This document shows positions 10,361 to 18,289 of a DNA stretch of 64,000 nucleotides, piece by piece (position 1 is the stretch's first letter; each line of letters starts with the position of its first letter). The notes beneath the pieces were generated by a model. It saw only the letters and a list, made by a program, of their open reading frames with translations, was not told where the DNA came from and searched no databases. The DNA lies in the NCBI GenBank assembly GCA_013391845.1, contig CP058414.1, forward strand, positions 1,784,501 through 1,848,500, written 5' to 3'. Made by a program: the position numbers and the translations under genes. This DNA is from Pseudoalteromonas shioyasakiensis (lineage in GTDB: Bacteria > Pseudomonadota > Gammaproteobacteria > Enterobacterales > Alteromonadaceae).

Positions 10361-11017
10361 TTATTCGTATTCGATAGGATCGGTAACGTTATTAAGTGCA
10401 AAGGCTTCCAAGCGCTCTTGACAAGCACCACATTTGCCACAGGCTTTGTCACGGCCGTTGTAGCATGTCCAAGTTTGGCTGTAATCAAGACCCATTTTTA
10501 AGCCGTCTGTTAAAATATCGATTTTAGTATTGTTTAAATATGGACTGAAAATCTCAACAGCGTCGTAGTTGGCAATACGGCAAACATCATCCATTTTTTG
10601 AACGAATTCAGGGCGACAGTCAGGATAAATTGCATGATCACCAGAATGTGCGCCATAGTAAACTTTGCTGGCTTTTAAAGACACCGCATAACCCACTGCA
10701 AGTGATAGTAAGATCATGTTGCGGTTTGGCACTATTGTGCTCTTCATGCTTTCTTCTTCGTAGTGACCCTCTGGCACATCGATATCATCGGTCAGTGATG
10801 AGCCCCCAATCAATTGATTGATAGCTGAAATATCAACAATCTTGTGAGAAACACCTAATTTTTCACACACTTGAGCAGCTACTTTAAGCTCTTTAACATG
10901 ACGCTGGCCGTAGTCGAACGACAGGGCATATACTTCGTGGCCTTGTTGCAGGGCTTTATTTAATACGGTAAAAGAGTCCATACCGCCGGAATAAATCACA
11001 ACTACTTTTTGCGTCAT
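10361..11017 (-). CDS. queC: 7-cyano-7-deazaguanine synthase QueC
   Basis: 218 residues. The N-terminal PP-loop ATPase motif SGGMDSFT and the downstream SFDYGQRH are present. The C-terminal zinc site [10 protein letters not shown], with the preceding Cys of [11 protein letters not shown], matches QueC. The enzyme converts 7-carboxy-7-deazaguanine to preQ0 using ATP and ammonia, the step between QueE (next gene, divergent) and QueF (40525 in this window) in queuosine synthesis. The length equals the family norm. Confidence 0.97.
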   Translation of the reverse strand: MTQKVVVIYSGGMDSFTVLNKALQQGHEVYALSFDYGQRHVKELKVAAQVCEKLGVSHKIVDISAINQLIGGSSLTDDIDVPEGHYEEESMKSTIVPNRNMILLSLAVGYAVSLKASKVYYGAHSGDHAIYPDCRPEFVQKMDDVCRIANYDAVEIFSPYLNNTKIDILTDGLKMGLDYSQTWTCYNGRDKACGKCGACQERLEAFALNNVTDPIEYE

Positions 11018-11150
11018 ATCTGTTTTGCTCTTACTTTTGATAGAGGTTTACTTCAGGGCGCGATATACTACACGGCTCGGGCCTAAATAACAATTTTTGC
11101 GCGTGTTTTTGGTTTTTTGATGGTATGCATTATATATCGTTGCGTCGTAA

Positions 11151-11828
11151 GTGAGATCTCTTTTGTACAAAATTAACGAAGTGTTTGAAACAATTCAAGG
11201 TGAAGCAAGTTTTACTGGTACACCTTCAATCTTTTTACGTTTACAAGGCTGCCCTGTAGGCTGTGCTTGGTGTGATACAAAACAAACATGGGACGTTGAT
11301 AATGTATATAAAGTGTCACTTGATGACACGGTTGAGAAAAAAGCAGACTCAGATCATTGGGCAGAAGCAACTGCGGAGCAAGTGTTAGCGCTATTTAAAG
11401 AACGTGGCTACAACGCAAAACATGTGGTGATCACAGGTGGTGAGCCTTGCATGTACGACCTAAATCCAGTGTGTGAGTTATTACACGCAAATGGTTATTC
11501 GACTCAAATTGAAACCAGCGGCACATTTGAGATTTTAGTCCCTGAACAAACATGGGTGACCGTATCACCGAAGATTAATATGCGTGGCGGTTACAAAGTA
11601 TTACGCAGCGCTATGCAGCGCGCTGATGAAATTAAACACCCAGTGGCAATGCAAAAGCATGTTGAAGAGCTAGAAGATTTATTCTTAAAAACAGGTGTTA
11701 ATCCGCGTCTAGTGTACCTTCAACCAATTAGCCAAAAGACCTCAGCAACTAAACTTGCCATTGAAACCTGTATTGCAAAGAACTGGCGTTTATCAGTTCA
11801 AGTACATAAATATTTAGGAATTAGCTAG
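11151..11828 (+). CDS. queE: 7-carboxy-7-deazaguanine synthase QueE (radical SAM)
   Basis: About 225 residues with the QueE radical-SAM cluster motif CPVGCAWC (CX3CX2C binding the 4Fe-4S), the substrate segment NEVFETIQGEASFTGTPSIFLRLQG, and GGEP. It rearranges 6-carboxy-tetrahydropterin to 7-carboxy-7-deazaguanine. It is divergent from queC. The start is uncertain: GTG at 11151 has little ribosome-site support, while TTG at 11163 would give MYKINEVFE, closer to the E. coli N-terminus. queD is not in this window. Confidence 0.95.
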   Translation: MRSLLYKINEVFETIQGEASFTGTPSIFLRLQGCPVGCAWCDTKQTWDVDNVYKVSLDDTVEKKADSDHWAEATAEQVLALFKERGYNAKHVVITGGEPCMYDLNPVCELLHANGYSTQIETSGTFEILVPEQTWVTVSPKINMRGGYKVLRSAMQRADEIKHPVAMQKHVEELEDLFLKTGVNPRLVYLQPISQKTSATKLAIETCIAKNWRLSVQVHKYLGIS

Positions 11829-11844
11829 TTTATCTGGCTAGTTC

Positions 11845-12336
11845 CTAGTATCCACTTTTTACCTTTAACACTCTAATTGCGCGGGCGATGAAAGTGCCCG
11901 ATAAAATGCCGTAAAAAGCGGCAAGAGATAACACTAGAGCGGTATTAGTAAAAAGCTCTGGTTGAATACTTGTTAAGACACCCACCGCATATTTGGTGAA
12001 GAAGATAGCCATGATGAATATCATCGGCCACCAACTACCAGGCACTTTAAATGAGGCGCTTTGGACTTGATAACTTGCTGATGAAGCTGAAAACAGGAAT
12101 AAACCAATAAGCGTACTGATTAAAACGCCAACTAGCCAGAGCAGCATAATAGTTAAGCTATAACCAAAGCTTGAAGTCGCACCAAAATATGATAAAGCAA
12201 GCATGCCCATCGGCAGTATCAATAACGTGGGTTGCTTTACAAAGCGGTCATGAGTTTGTTGCCAACCAACGAAAATAAGGCCAACAAACAGACCATAAAC
12301 CCAAAGTGGTGTGTGAGTTAAAATTTCAAAAATCAT
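11845..12336 (-). CDS. Small multi-pass membrane protein, probably DUF6622 family
   Basis: 163 residues with about five hydrophobic segments (near 8-25, 38-55, 60-85, 105-125 and 132-155) and a short basic C-terminus, so an inner-membrane protein. The pattern LWVYGLFVGLIFVGWQQTHDR at the N-terminus recalls the DUF6622 group, which has no known function. It lies convergent to queE and is not in an operon. Family assignment is from memory of the pattern and is tentative. Confidence 0.6.
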   Translation of the reverse strand: MIFEILTHTPLWVYGLFVGLIFVGWQQTHDRFVKQPTLLILPMGMLALSYFGATSSFGYSLTIMLLWLVGVLISTLIGLFLFSASSASYQVQSASFKVPGSWWPMIFIMAIFFTKYAVGVLTSIQPELFTNTALVLSLAAFYGILSGTFIARAIRVLKVKSGY

Positions 12337-12460
12337 CTTACATCCCTGTTTTTATTATTTTTAGGAAGTTATTTAATCGTTCATTTAAAATGCAGCAATT
12401 GTTCCTATTTTATCTGCTATTTATGAAAGTTTGTCAATTGAGTCATTATCCTTCAAAAAC

Positions 12461-12493
12461 AAAAAAAGCGTTGCACCATGGCAACGCTTTTTA
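12461..12493 (-). terminator. Terminator downstream of bcp
   Basis: AAAAGCGTTGC (12464-12474) pairs with GCAACGCTTTT (12481-12491). Read on the minus strand, the stem is followed by seven T. It ends the gcvR-bcp transcript. Confidence 0.85.
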
Positions 12494-12511
12494 CTTTTTA
12501 GCTTATCGCTA

Positions 12512-12991
12512 CTAATTCTGCGCTAAATAATCCAACACAACCTGATGATGGTCTTTGGTTTTGAATTTATCAAACACATGCTTGATTTTACCGTCTTGGC
12601 CTACAAGAAAGCTTATACGATGAATACCTTCGTACTCCTTACCCATAAACTTCTTATAACCCCAAATACCAAACGCATCTGCAATAGCGTGATCTTCGTC
12701 AGCTAATAAGTCAAAATTAAGCTCTTTTTTGGTTTCAAAATTCTTTAAACGCTTTATTGGGTCTGGGCTGATACCCACGACACGTGTGTTTAATTTCGCA
12801 AGCTCGGCTTTTTCATTACGTAAGTTTTCTGCTTGCACAGTACAACCTGGTGTCGATGCCTTAGGGTAGAAATAAACCAGTACTTGCTGGTCTTTCAAAA
12901 GATCAGTTAATACAACGGTTTCATCATTTTGATTTTGTAAACTAAAAGCAGGGGCTGTATCACCGGCCTGTAATGGATTAATTGTTTTCAT
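12512..12991 (-). CDS. bcp: Thioredoxin-family peroxiredoxin Bcp (single-cysteine form)
   Basis: 159 residues of the AhpC/TSA Bcp/PrxQ subfamily, with the active-site segment FYPKASTPGCTVQ (peroxidatic Cys50) and GIHRISFLV near the C-terminus. It reduces hydroperoxides. E. coli Bcp has a resolving Cys five residues after the peroxidatic one; here that position is Glu and the protein contains no other Cys at all. It must therefore work as a 1-Cys enzyme, with the reductant attacking the sulfenic acid directly. It lies 10 bases downstream of gcvR in the same operon, with a good AAGGAG ribosome site. Confidence 0.93.
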   Translation of the reverse strand: MKTINPLQAGDTAPAFSLQNQNDETVVLTDLLKDQQVLVYFYPKASTPGCTVQAENLRNEKAELAKLNTRVVGISPDPIKRLKNFETKKELNFDLLADEDHAIADAFGIWGYKKFMGKEYEGIHRISFLVGQDGKIKHVFDKFKTKDHHQVVLDYLAQN

Positions 12992-13001
12992 GCTTTGCTC
13001 C

Positions 13002-13535
13002 TTAGCGAATGCGTCTGAAAATATAATCTACGTTCAAACTGCGAGAAAGATCTTCAAAGCTCACTTTAAAGTTATCAATATCGACTTCAACGGGAATATT
13101 AAACTCTAGCTCACAACGCATTTTTAGCTCATCACCTTCGTCGTACGTATCAGATTTAAGTGAACAAATGCTGATGTTATTGTCAGCAAAAAAGCGCGTA
13201 ACTTTACTTAATGTTCCAGGTGTATCAATACCTGTGTATTCGAGGGTGTAACCGGCGCAAAATTCACATGCAACATGACTTGCTGTGCGTTTCATCATGG
13301 TTAAAAGGCCAAGTTCCATGCCTTTAGTTGGCAATGTATGCTCAATGCGGCTAATGGCCGACATATCACCTGCTAACAGCATGATAAAGGTAAACTCGTT
13401 GCCCAAAATAGCAATGCGACTGTCAATTATATTGCAATGGCAATCACTCACTAACTGAGTTAATTCGCTAACGATACCGGGTCTATCTTCGCCAATCGCA
13501 GTGAGCACTATCTGATGATTTGTAAAAGCAGTCAT
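13002..13535 (-). CDS. gcvR: Glycine cleavage system transcriptional repressor GcvR
   Basis: 177 residues forming two ACT domains: the first from LTAIGEDRPGIVSELTQLVSDCHCNI, the second from LEYTGIDTPGTLSKVTRFFADNNISI. The protein has no DNA-binding domain. In E. coli GcvR binds GcvA and, in the absence of glycine, turns it into a repressor of gcvTHP. The gcvR-bcp order is the same as in E. coli, and bamC lies divergently beyond it. Confidence 0.92.
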   Translation of the reverse strand: MTAFTNHQIVLTAIGEDRPGIVSELTQLVSDCHCNIIDSRIAILGNEFTFIMLLAGDMSAISRIEHTLPTKGMELGLLTMMKRTASHVACEFCAGYTLEYTGIDTPGTLSKVTRFFADNNISICSLKSDTYDEGDELKMRCELEFNIPVEVDIDNFKVSFEDLSRSLNVDYIFRRIR

Positions 13536-13903
13536 GGAATTTTAAATACCTAGTAATTAACAATACCAATGGATATAAGCTTGAGTAAGCTTTGATTTCA
13601 CGTGAGTTTAATACCGCACGGCGGCGAAGTTTAACATAATTTGCATCGTTAACGATAGCGACGATTAATTAAGCCGTGAATAAAGTGCGCTCTTTCTTGT
13701 TTTTAGGGGCATCTGAAAGTACCATAGTTAAAATTTTGCAAGGCGACAAGCAAACAAATACGTTACGCTAGCCGAATCTATTCGGGTTTTTTGCATAAAA
13801 ACTATAAATGTAAAGTTAAAAGTGATTTTACAGTGAACCAAATCGGCATTACCCACTCATATATTTGTTAAAAAAATTAAGGGTTTGCTAAGGAGAAATA
13901 TCT
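13536..13903. other. Intergenic region between gcvR and bamC; no dapA
   Basis: 368 bases between divergent genes. In E. coli dapA sits directly upstream of bamC, but there is no reading frame here that could be dapA. The segment starts with ATACCAAT, like the terminal repeat of the element at 35908, but the interior does not match it convincingly. Near 13769-13790 there is CCGA-ATCTAT-TCGG followed by GTTTTTT, a small plus-strand terminator-like hairpin with no gene before it. It could end a short untranslated transcript. Confidence 0.4.
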
Positions 13904-14965
13904 GTGCAGTATTGGATCTCAAAGGCGCTTGCTGTAAGCGTAATGGTAAGTTTAACAGGGTGTGGTGTATTTACCGACGAAGCACATCAAAAACGTAATT
14001 ATCGAGCAAATGAACCGGTCAAAGCACCAGCAGGTTTAGCGCAACCAGCTCTAGATCCAACATATAAAATGGATGTTGCGCAATATGACAATAATCCTGA
14101 AGCTAAAAACTATCGTCCGCCAGCGCAAGTTATTACCATTGCTCAAGGTACTTGGGTTGAAGAAGGTGACACTGAAGCGCGGGTCTATTTTGATAAAAAC
14201 GATGGTATAGAAGATTTAGATGTATTTATCTGGAACTCTATAAAAGCCGTTCTAGCTGAAAAAAATACCGCAGCTTTGAAAGAAGATAAAGCATCAAATT
14301 CAATTGAAACAGGTTGGTATGCGATTATTAAACCTGAAGAAGGTTGGTTTTGGGAAAGCGAAACCGAAGTATCACAACAACGTTTTATATTTACTATTGA
14401 AGAAAAGTCGCATCAGCGTACAGCTTCTTTAACAGCTAAACTTGCTGATTATAAAAGCGACTCAGTACCGTTAACACCATTACTACAGCAACAACTTGAA
14501 GTACGTGCTTTAAACCAAGTGATTGCTGAGTTTGATTACCGTTACCGTCAACTAGAAGTTGAAATGCGTAAACAACAAGGCATTATTTCATTAGAAATGG
14601 GCTTTGATAACAAAGGTAATGGGGCACTGGTTACTGAGCAAGATTACAACATGGTGTTTGATCGTTTCTCTGGTTTCTTAGAGCGATTATCTTTCACTAT
14701 CGTAGAGATTGACCAAGAACGTGGTTTGATTACGGCTGATTACAAAAAGCCTGAGTCAAGCGTATGGGATTCAATTTGGGGTGAAGAACTAGCTGAGCTA
14801 CCAATTGAAGAAGGCCAATATCAAATTCTTGTTAGCCGTACCAATGATGGCGGTACAAGTTTAACTTGGATGGACTCTGAAGGTTCGACATTAGAGCCTG
14901 GTACAATGAATGACCTCCAGCAAGCATTAGAAAATGCACTGCGTCAACGCGGTATCAATATTTAA
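13904..14965 (+). CDS. bamC: Outer membrane assembly lipoprotein BamC
   Basis: 353 residues. GTG start at 13904 with AAGGAG nine bases upstream. The lipoprotein signal ends SLTGC with Cys at 20, then a long unstructured segment (about 25-90, the part that binds BamD in E. coli), then two helix-grip domains containing NGALVTEQDYNMVFDRF and DRFSGFLERLSFTIVEIDQERG. It is an accessory subunit of the BAM complex. The usual upstream partner dapA is absent, so the gene has its own promoter in the preceding 368 bases. Confidence 0.92.
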   Translation: MQYWISKALAVSVMVSLTGCGVFTDEAHQKRNYRANEPVKAPAGLAQPALDPTYKMDVAQYDNNPEAKNYRPPAQVITIAQGTWVEEGDTEARVYFDKNDGIEDLDVFIWNSIKAVLAEKNTAALKEDKASNSIETGWYAIIKPEEGWFWESETEVSQQRFIFTIEEKSHQRTASLTAKLADYKSDSVPLTPLLQQQLEVRALNQVIAEFDYRYRQLEVEMRKQQGIISLEMGFDNKGNGALVTEQDYNMVFDRFSGFLERLSFTIVEIDQERGLITADYKKPESSVWDSIWGEELAELPIEEGQYQILVSRTNDGGTSLTWMDSEGSTLEPGTMNDLQQALENALRQRGINI

Positions 14966-14980
14966 TAATTAAAAAAGTTA

Positions 14981-15023
14981 AAACCACCACAAAAAGAGCT
15001 TCGCCGCTCTTTTTGTGGTTTTT
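14981..15023 (+). terminator. Long-stem terminator after bamC
   Basis: ACCACAAAAAGAGC pairs with GCTCTTTTTGTGGT across a six-base TTCGCC loop, and TTTT follows. The next gene starts only 14 bases later. Confidence 0.9.
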
Positions 15024-15036
15024 ACAGGTTGAAAAT

Positions 15037-16404
15037 ATGTCTAACTTAAACACAGCAAATCGCAGTGACTTGCGAACCTTGTTTACCTTTTTCGTTCCTT
15101 CACTTATAGGTGTCTTTTTGTTTATGACGCCGGTACCCATAGGTGAAGCAATGACTATTCCGATTGCTGTTATGGCAAAAGCAGTGCAAGAGTGGATTGC
15201 CCCATTTGCATTGGGTTTAATCACCAGTATCGTTTGTATCACCGGTGTTTTATCTTTGATAATAAAGCTGTTTAAACCACAGCCATTACTTAAGTTTTTT
15301 ATCATTAAACACTTATTTGATGTTAGTTGGCTGTGGCTGAGTGTTCGGTTACTGGGCATGATATTTATTATTCTGACTTACACGAAGCAAGGTCCTGAAA
15401 TGATTATTTCAGGGAATACTGGTGCGTTAGTATTAAACGACTTGCTGCCCGTATTGTTTTCTGTGTTTGTTTTAGCGGGGTTATTATTACCGTTATTATT
15501 AAATTTCGGTCTCCTAGAGCTAGTGGGTACGTTATTAACTAAGGTTATGCGCCCACTTTTTGGTGTTCCTGGTCGAAGTGCAGTTAACTGTGTGGCATCT
15601 TGGTTAGGTGATGGTAGTGTAGGTATTTTGATGACCGCTCGTCAGTATGAAGATAAACATTATACACAACGTGAAGCAGCCATTATTGGTACCACTTTCT
15701 CAGCTGTATCAATTACCTTTTGTTTAGTTGTTATTGGTCAAGTAAAGCTTGAACACCTATTTGCACCGTTTTATTTAACGGTGTGTTTAGCGGGTTTAGC
15801 AGCTGCGCTAATTGTGCCTCGCTTACCACCGCTACGCTTTAAAAAAGATCTCTATGTAGATGGAACTGAGCCTGATAAAGACGCAGAATCAGTACCTGAA
15901 GGTAAAACATTGGTTTCTCACTCACTTGACGTGGCACTTGCTAAAGCACGCACTGCACCGGGTTTTGCTGGTACAGTGAAAGAAGGCTTACATAACGCAT
16001 TTGATATGGTATTTGCTGTATTACCTGTGGTTATGGCTGTGGGCACATTTGCTTTGATTATTGCTGAATATACGCCAATTTTTGAATATATGGGCAAACC
16101 TTTTGTTCCATTCTTAGAGCTATTACAAGTACCAGAAGCTGAAGCTGCTGCACAAACAATTATGGTTGGCTTTGCTGATATGTTTATTCCGTCGATTCTT
16201 GCGGCTGGTAGTATCGAAAGTGATGTAACACGCTTTATCATTGCTGCAATGAGTGTGACGCAATTGATTTATATGTCGGAAGTAGGTGCACTGCTTTTAG
16301 GTAGCAAAATCCCGGTTAATATTATCGAATTGTTCTTCATATTTATTTTAAGAACCTTAGTAACATTACCGGTGATTGTCTTAATGGCACATTGGTTAGT
16401 GTAA
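15037..16404 (+). CDS. YjiH-like nucleoside-recognition (Gate) domain membrane protein
   Basis: 455 residues from the ATG at 15037 (MSNLNTANRS), chosen over an upstream in-frame TTG that lies inside the bamC terminator; AGG stands about eight bases before it. It has about ten transmembrane segments and two Gate/nucleoside-recognition motifs, around FGVPGRSAVNCVASWLGDGSVG and around FADMFIPSILAAGS. This is the YjiH family of putative transporters with no proven substrate. The gene is monocistronic and ends in a bidirectional terminator. Confidence 0.85.
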   Translation: MSNLNTANRSDLRTLFTFFVPSLIGVFLFMTPVPIGEAMTIPIAVMAKAVQEWIAPFALGLITSIVCITGVLSLIIKLFKPQPLLKFFIIKHLFDVSWLWLSVRLLGMIFIILTYTKQGPEMIISGNTGALVLNDLLPVLFSVFVLAGLLLPLLLNFGLLELVGTLLTKVMRPLFGVPGRSAVNCVASWLGDGSVGILMTARQYEDKHYTQREAAIIGTTFSAVSITFCLVVIGQVKLEHLFAPFYLTVCLAGLAAALIVPRLPPLRFKKDLYVDGTEPDKDAESVPEGKTLVSHSLDVALAKARTAPGFAGTVKEGLHNAFDMVFAVLPVVMAVGTFALIIAEYTPIFEYMGKPFVPFLELLQVPEAEAAAQTIMVGFADMFIPSILAAGSIESDVTRFIIAAMSVTQLIYMSEVGALLLGSKIPVNIIELFFIFILRTLVTLPVIVLMAHWLV

Positions 16405-16426
16405 ACAAAGCTAAAAGTTTAAATAG

Positions 16427-16458
16427 AAAAGCCCTGATTATTCATCAGGGCTTTTTTT
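16427..16458. terminator. Bidirectional terminator overlapping the end of the DUF2897 gene
   Basis: GCCCTGA (16431-16437) pairs with TCAGGGC (16445-16451), with A4 before and T7 after. The stop codon of the minus-strand DUF2897 gene lies in the loop and stem. Confidence 0.88.
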
Positions 16459-16584
16459 ATCTTCATTATCATCGCTTTTAGGCACTTTGAAGTCCATTTT
16501 TGCTGCATGTTTTAGCAACATAAGGTTACCAACTACCACACCAAATACGGCAACAACAATGGCTATAATTTGCCAAGTTTCCAT
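16438..16584 (-). CDS. DUF2897 family small membrane protein
   Basis: 48 residues from METWQIIAIVVAVFGVVVGN. One transmembrane helix at about 4-24 is followed by a short Lys/Asp-rich cytoplasmic tail, the layout of DUF2897. The start at 16584 has AGGA six bases upstream on the minus strand; longer in-frame starts lack a ribosome site. Function is unknown. It lies downstream of the PagL-like gene in the same direction, about 39 bases away. Confidence 0.8.
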   Translation of the reverse strand: METWQIIAIVVAVFGVVVGNLMLLKHAAKMDFKVPKSDDNEDKKSPDE

Positions 16585-16623
16585 CTTTAAATCCTGCCGA
16601 TATACACAGCGATATAGTAGCAC

Positions 16624-17160
16624 TTAAAATCGTCTTGCATAAGACAGTGAAATAAAATCAAGGCCAGGGTTAGGGTTTTTGAAGCCCGCATTTGAGTAAT
16701 GTAAATATCTAACTGCTAATGTTGAGTCATCATCTAAGTCTGCAACTAAGCCCAATCTATCTTCAAACTGATAGTGAGTACTAACGTTTTTGCCTGCAAA
16801 ATGGGTGTCATCTAACAGTGAAACACCAATCCCAAACTCCACATAAACAGGCATGTTTTTCAGATTAAATACAGGGTATTGGATCACCGGAGACATAGCT
16901 AACACGATATTAGTTTGATGTTTGTTGTCTTTGCCATACTGCCAAATATTAAAACTAGACTCGAAGTACAAACGGGCGTGTTGAAAAGGCAGCTTTTCAT
17001 TGGGTATATGGTACTGGTAGGCCAGCTTTAAGCCTTTCACATCACCTTCACCTTGGATGTAATCAACGGCATAGCCATGGTTTGAAGCGGCATAAGTCGG
17101 TGTTGCTAGTAGGGCGGCTACACTTAACATAAGTGCTTTTAGTGGGTGCTTTAGTTTCAT
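16624..17160 (-). CDS. PagL-like lipid A 3-O-deacylase / acyloxyacyl hydrolase family outer membrane protein
   Basis: 178 residues from MKLKHPLKAL. A cleavable signal peptide ends TPTYA, followed by an amphipathic eight-strand beta-barrel pattern with a C-terminal aromatic residue (YARRF). Near the end is HYSNAGFKNPNPGLD, which matches the His-x-Ser catalytic motif of PagL. The PagL acid is Glu fourteen residues after the His; here that residue is Asp. PagL removes the 3-O acyl chain of lipid A in the outer membrane. Activity on lipid A is inferred. An upstream in-frame ATG (17175) is an alternative start; neither has a strong ribosome site. Confidence 0.78.
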   Translation of the reverse strand: MKLKHPLKALMLSVAALLATPTYAASNHGYAVDYIQGEGDVKGLKLAYQYHIPNEKLPFQHARLYFESSFNIWQYGKDNKHQTNIVLAMSPVIQYPVFNLKNMPVYVEFGIGVSLLDDTHFAGKNVSTHYQFEDRLGLVADLDDDSTLAVRYLHYSNAGFKNPNPGLDFISLSYARRF

Positions 17161-17395
17161 CTCGGTACTTCTCATTATGACTGTGAGCAAGTAGATAAGG
17201 GTGAGGGTAGGGGCTTTTCAATGTGCGTAAAAACACAGAAGCTGTGCACATTCTCATATTTTTTAGCAATTGACTGAAAACTATGGGAAAAATCGATTGG
17301 TGCTTAATTGGCATTAAAACGGTGTCGGATTGTTTCTTTTTTTATGGATTTAATATCGGTATATTAGCGAAAATTTTCGTTGAGAGGTGAATACG

Positions 17396-17989
17396 ATGAC
17401 CAAACTAGTTAACTCATTTTTGCTTATAGCTGCGCTTTTTACTGCAACTGCTTTTGCCAGTGAAGACCGCTCGCCTAAGCAACTATTAGAATCAGTCACA
17501 GCAGATTTATTTGTTGATATCGCAAATGTAAATGCGAAGGGTGATGCAAGTTCAGAAGCAATGGCAAGCATTGTAGAAAAACGCTTATTGCCGCACATGG
17601 ATATTAAGTTTGTATCGTATAAGCTTTTAGGTAAGCACATTAAAGGCCTACGCCGTGACCAAGCCGTTGATTTTATTGCTGCGGTTGAGCATTACTTAAC
17701 AGTAACTTATGCCGGCGCACTAATGAAATACACAGGCCAAAAAGTTATTTTTGATCAATCACAACTCATCGACGGTGGTTATGCAACAGTTAAAACGCAA
17801 ATTGTTGATGACAATGCGCCAGCCATCGATTTGCACTTTAAATTACGCCAAGGCAAAGATAAGCAGTGGAAAGTATACGATATCGTTGCTGAAGGCATTT
17901 CACTGTTAAGCGCGAAGCAAAAAGAAGTATTGCAACGCATCAGTCAAGTGGGTATCGACGAAGTCACAAGCGAATTAGCAAGTAAGTAA
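17396..17989 (+). CDS. MlaC/Ttg2D-like periplasmic phospholipid-binding protein
   Basis: 197 residues from the ATG at 17396, with GAGAGG eight bases upstream. The signal peptide ends TAFA. The body matches MlaC: a LLPHMDIKFVSYKLLG segment, an AAVEHYLTVTYAGALMKYTGQ helix and VYDIVAEGISLLSAKQ near the end. MlaC shuttles phospholipid between the outer-membrane MlaA-porin complex and the inner-membrane MlaFEDB transporter. No mlaFEDB genes are near, so it is an orphan paralogue or belongs to a dispersed set. Confidence 0.87.
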   Translation: MTKLVNSFLLIAALFTATAFASEDRSPKQLLESVTADLFVDIANVNAKGDASSEAMASIVEKRLLPHMDIKFVSYKLLGKHIKGLRRDQAVDFIAAVEHYLTVTYAGALMKYTGQKVIFDQSQLIDGGYATVKTQIVDDNAPAIDLHFKLRQGKDKQWKVYDIVAEGISLLSAKQKEVLQRISQVGIDEVTSELASK

Positions 17990-18000
17990 GTTAGCTTAAA

Positions 18001-18031
18001 GCTCGATTACCTTCACCTCATCGAGCATTTT
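18001..18031 (+). terminator. Probable terminator after the MlaC-like gene
   Basis: GCTCGAT (18001-18007) pairs with ATCGAGC (18020-18026), followed by ATTTTA. The U tract is short, so the call is weak. The rest of the roughly 260-base gap to the next gene shows nothing recognisable. Confidence 0.5.
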
Positions 18032-18289
18032 AGCTACTTTCAGTCTCCAACCAAGCAGTGAGCACCGTCCATGTGCCGCTGCTTTTCTATTTTCTTTAAA
18101 AATCACCTACTTTGCGCTAGCACCTGTAACCCTCTGTGGTAGAATCATGCTACTTTTCTTGTTTACCAAAGTATCTGTTCAGATACTATGTTATTGGTTG
18201 CAATATTAAGCAAACTGTCAGTTAAATTTTGCTATAACTGAGTGCTTAATAAGACATCTAATAATGTGCAGCGGAGTTGTGTTTTTTTA

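Noticed and set aside
11018..11150. preQ1 riboswitch between queC and queE
   Set aside because: I looked for the small pseudoknot pattern in both directions and saw no convincing stem with the A-rich tail; the gap is short and divergent.
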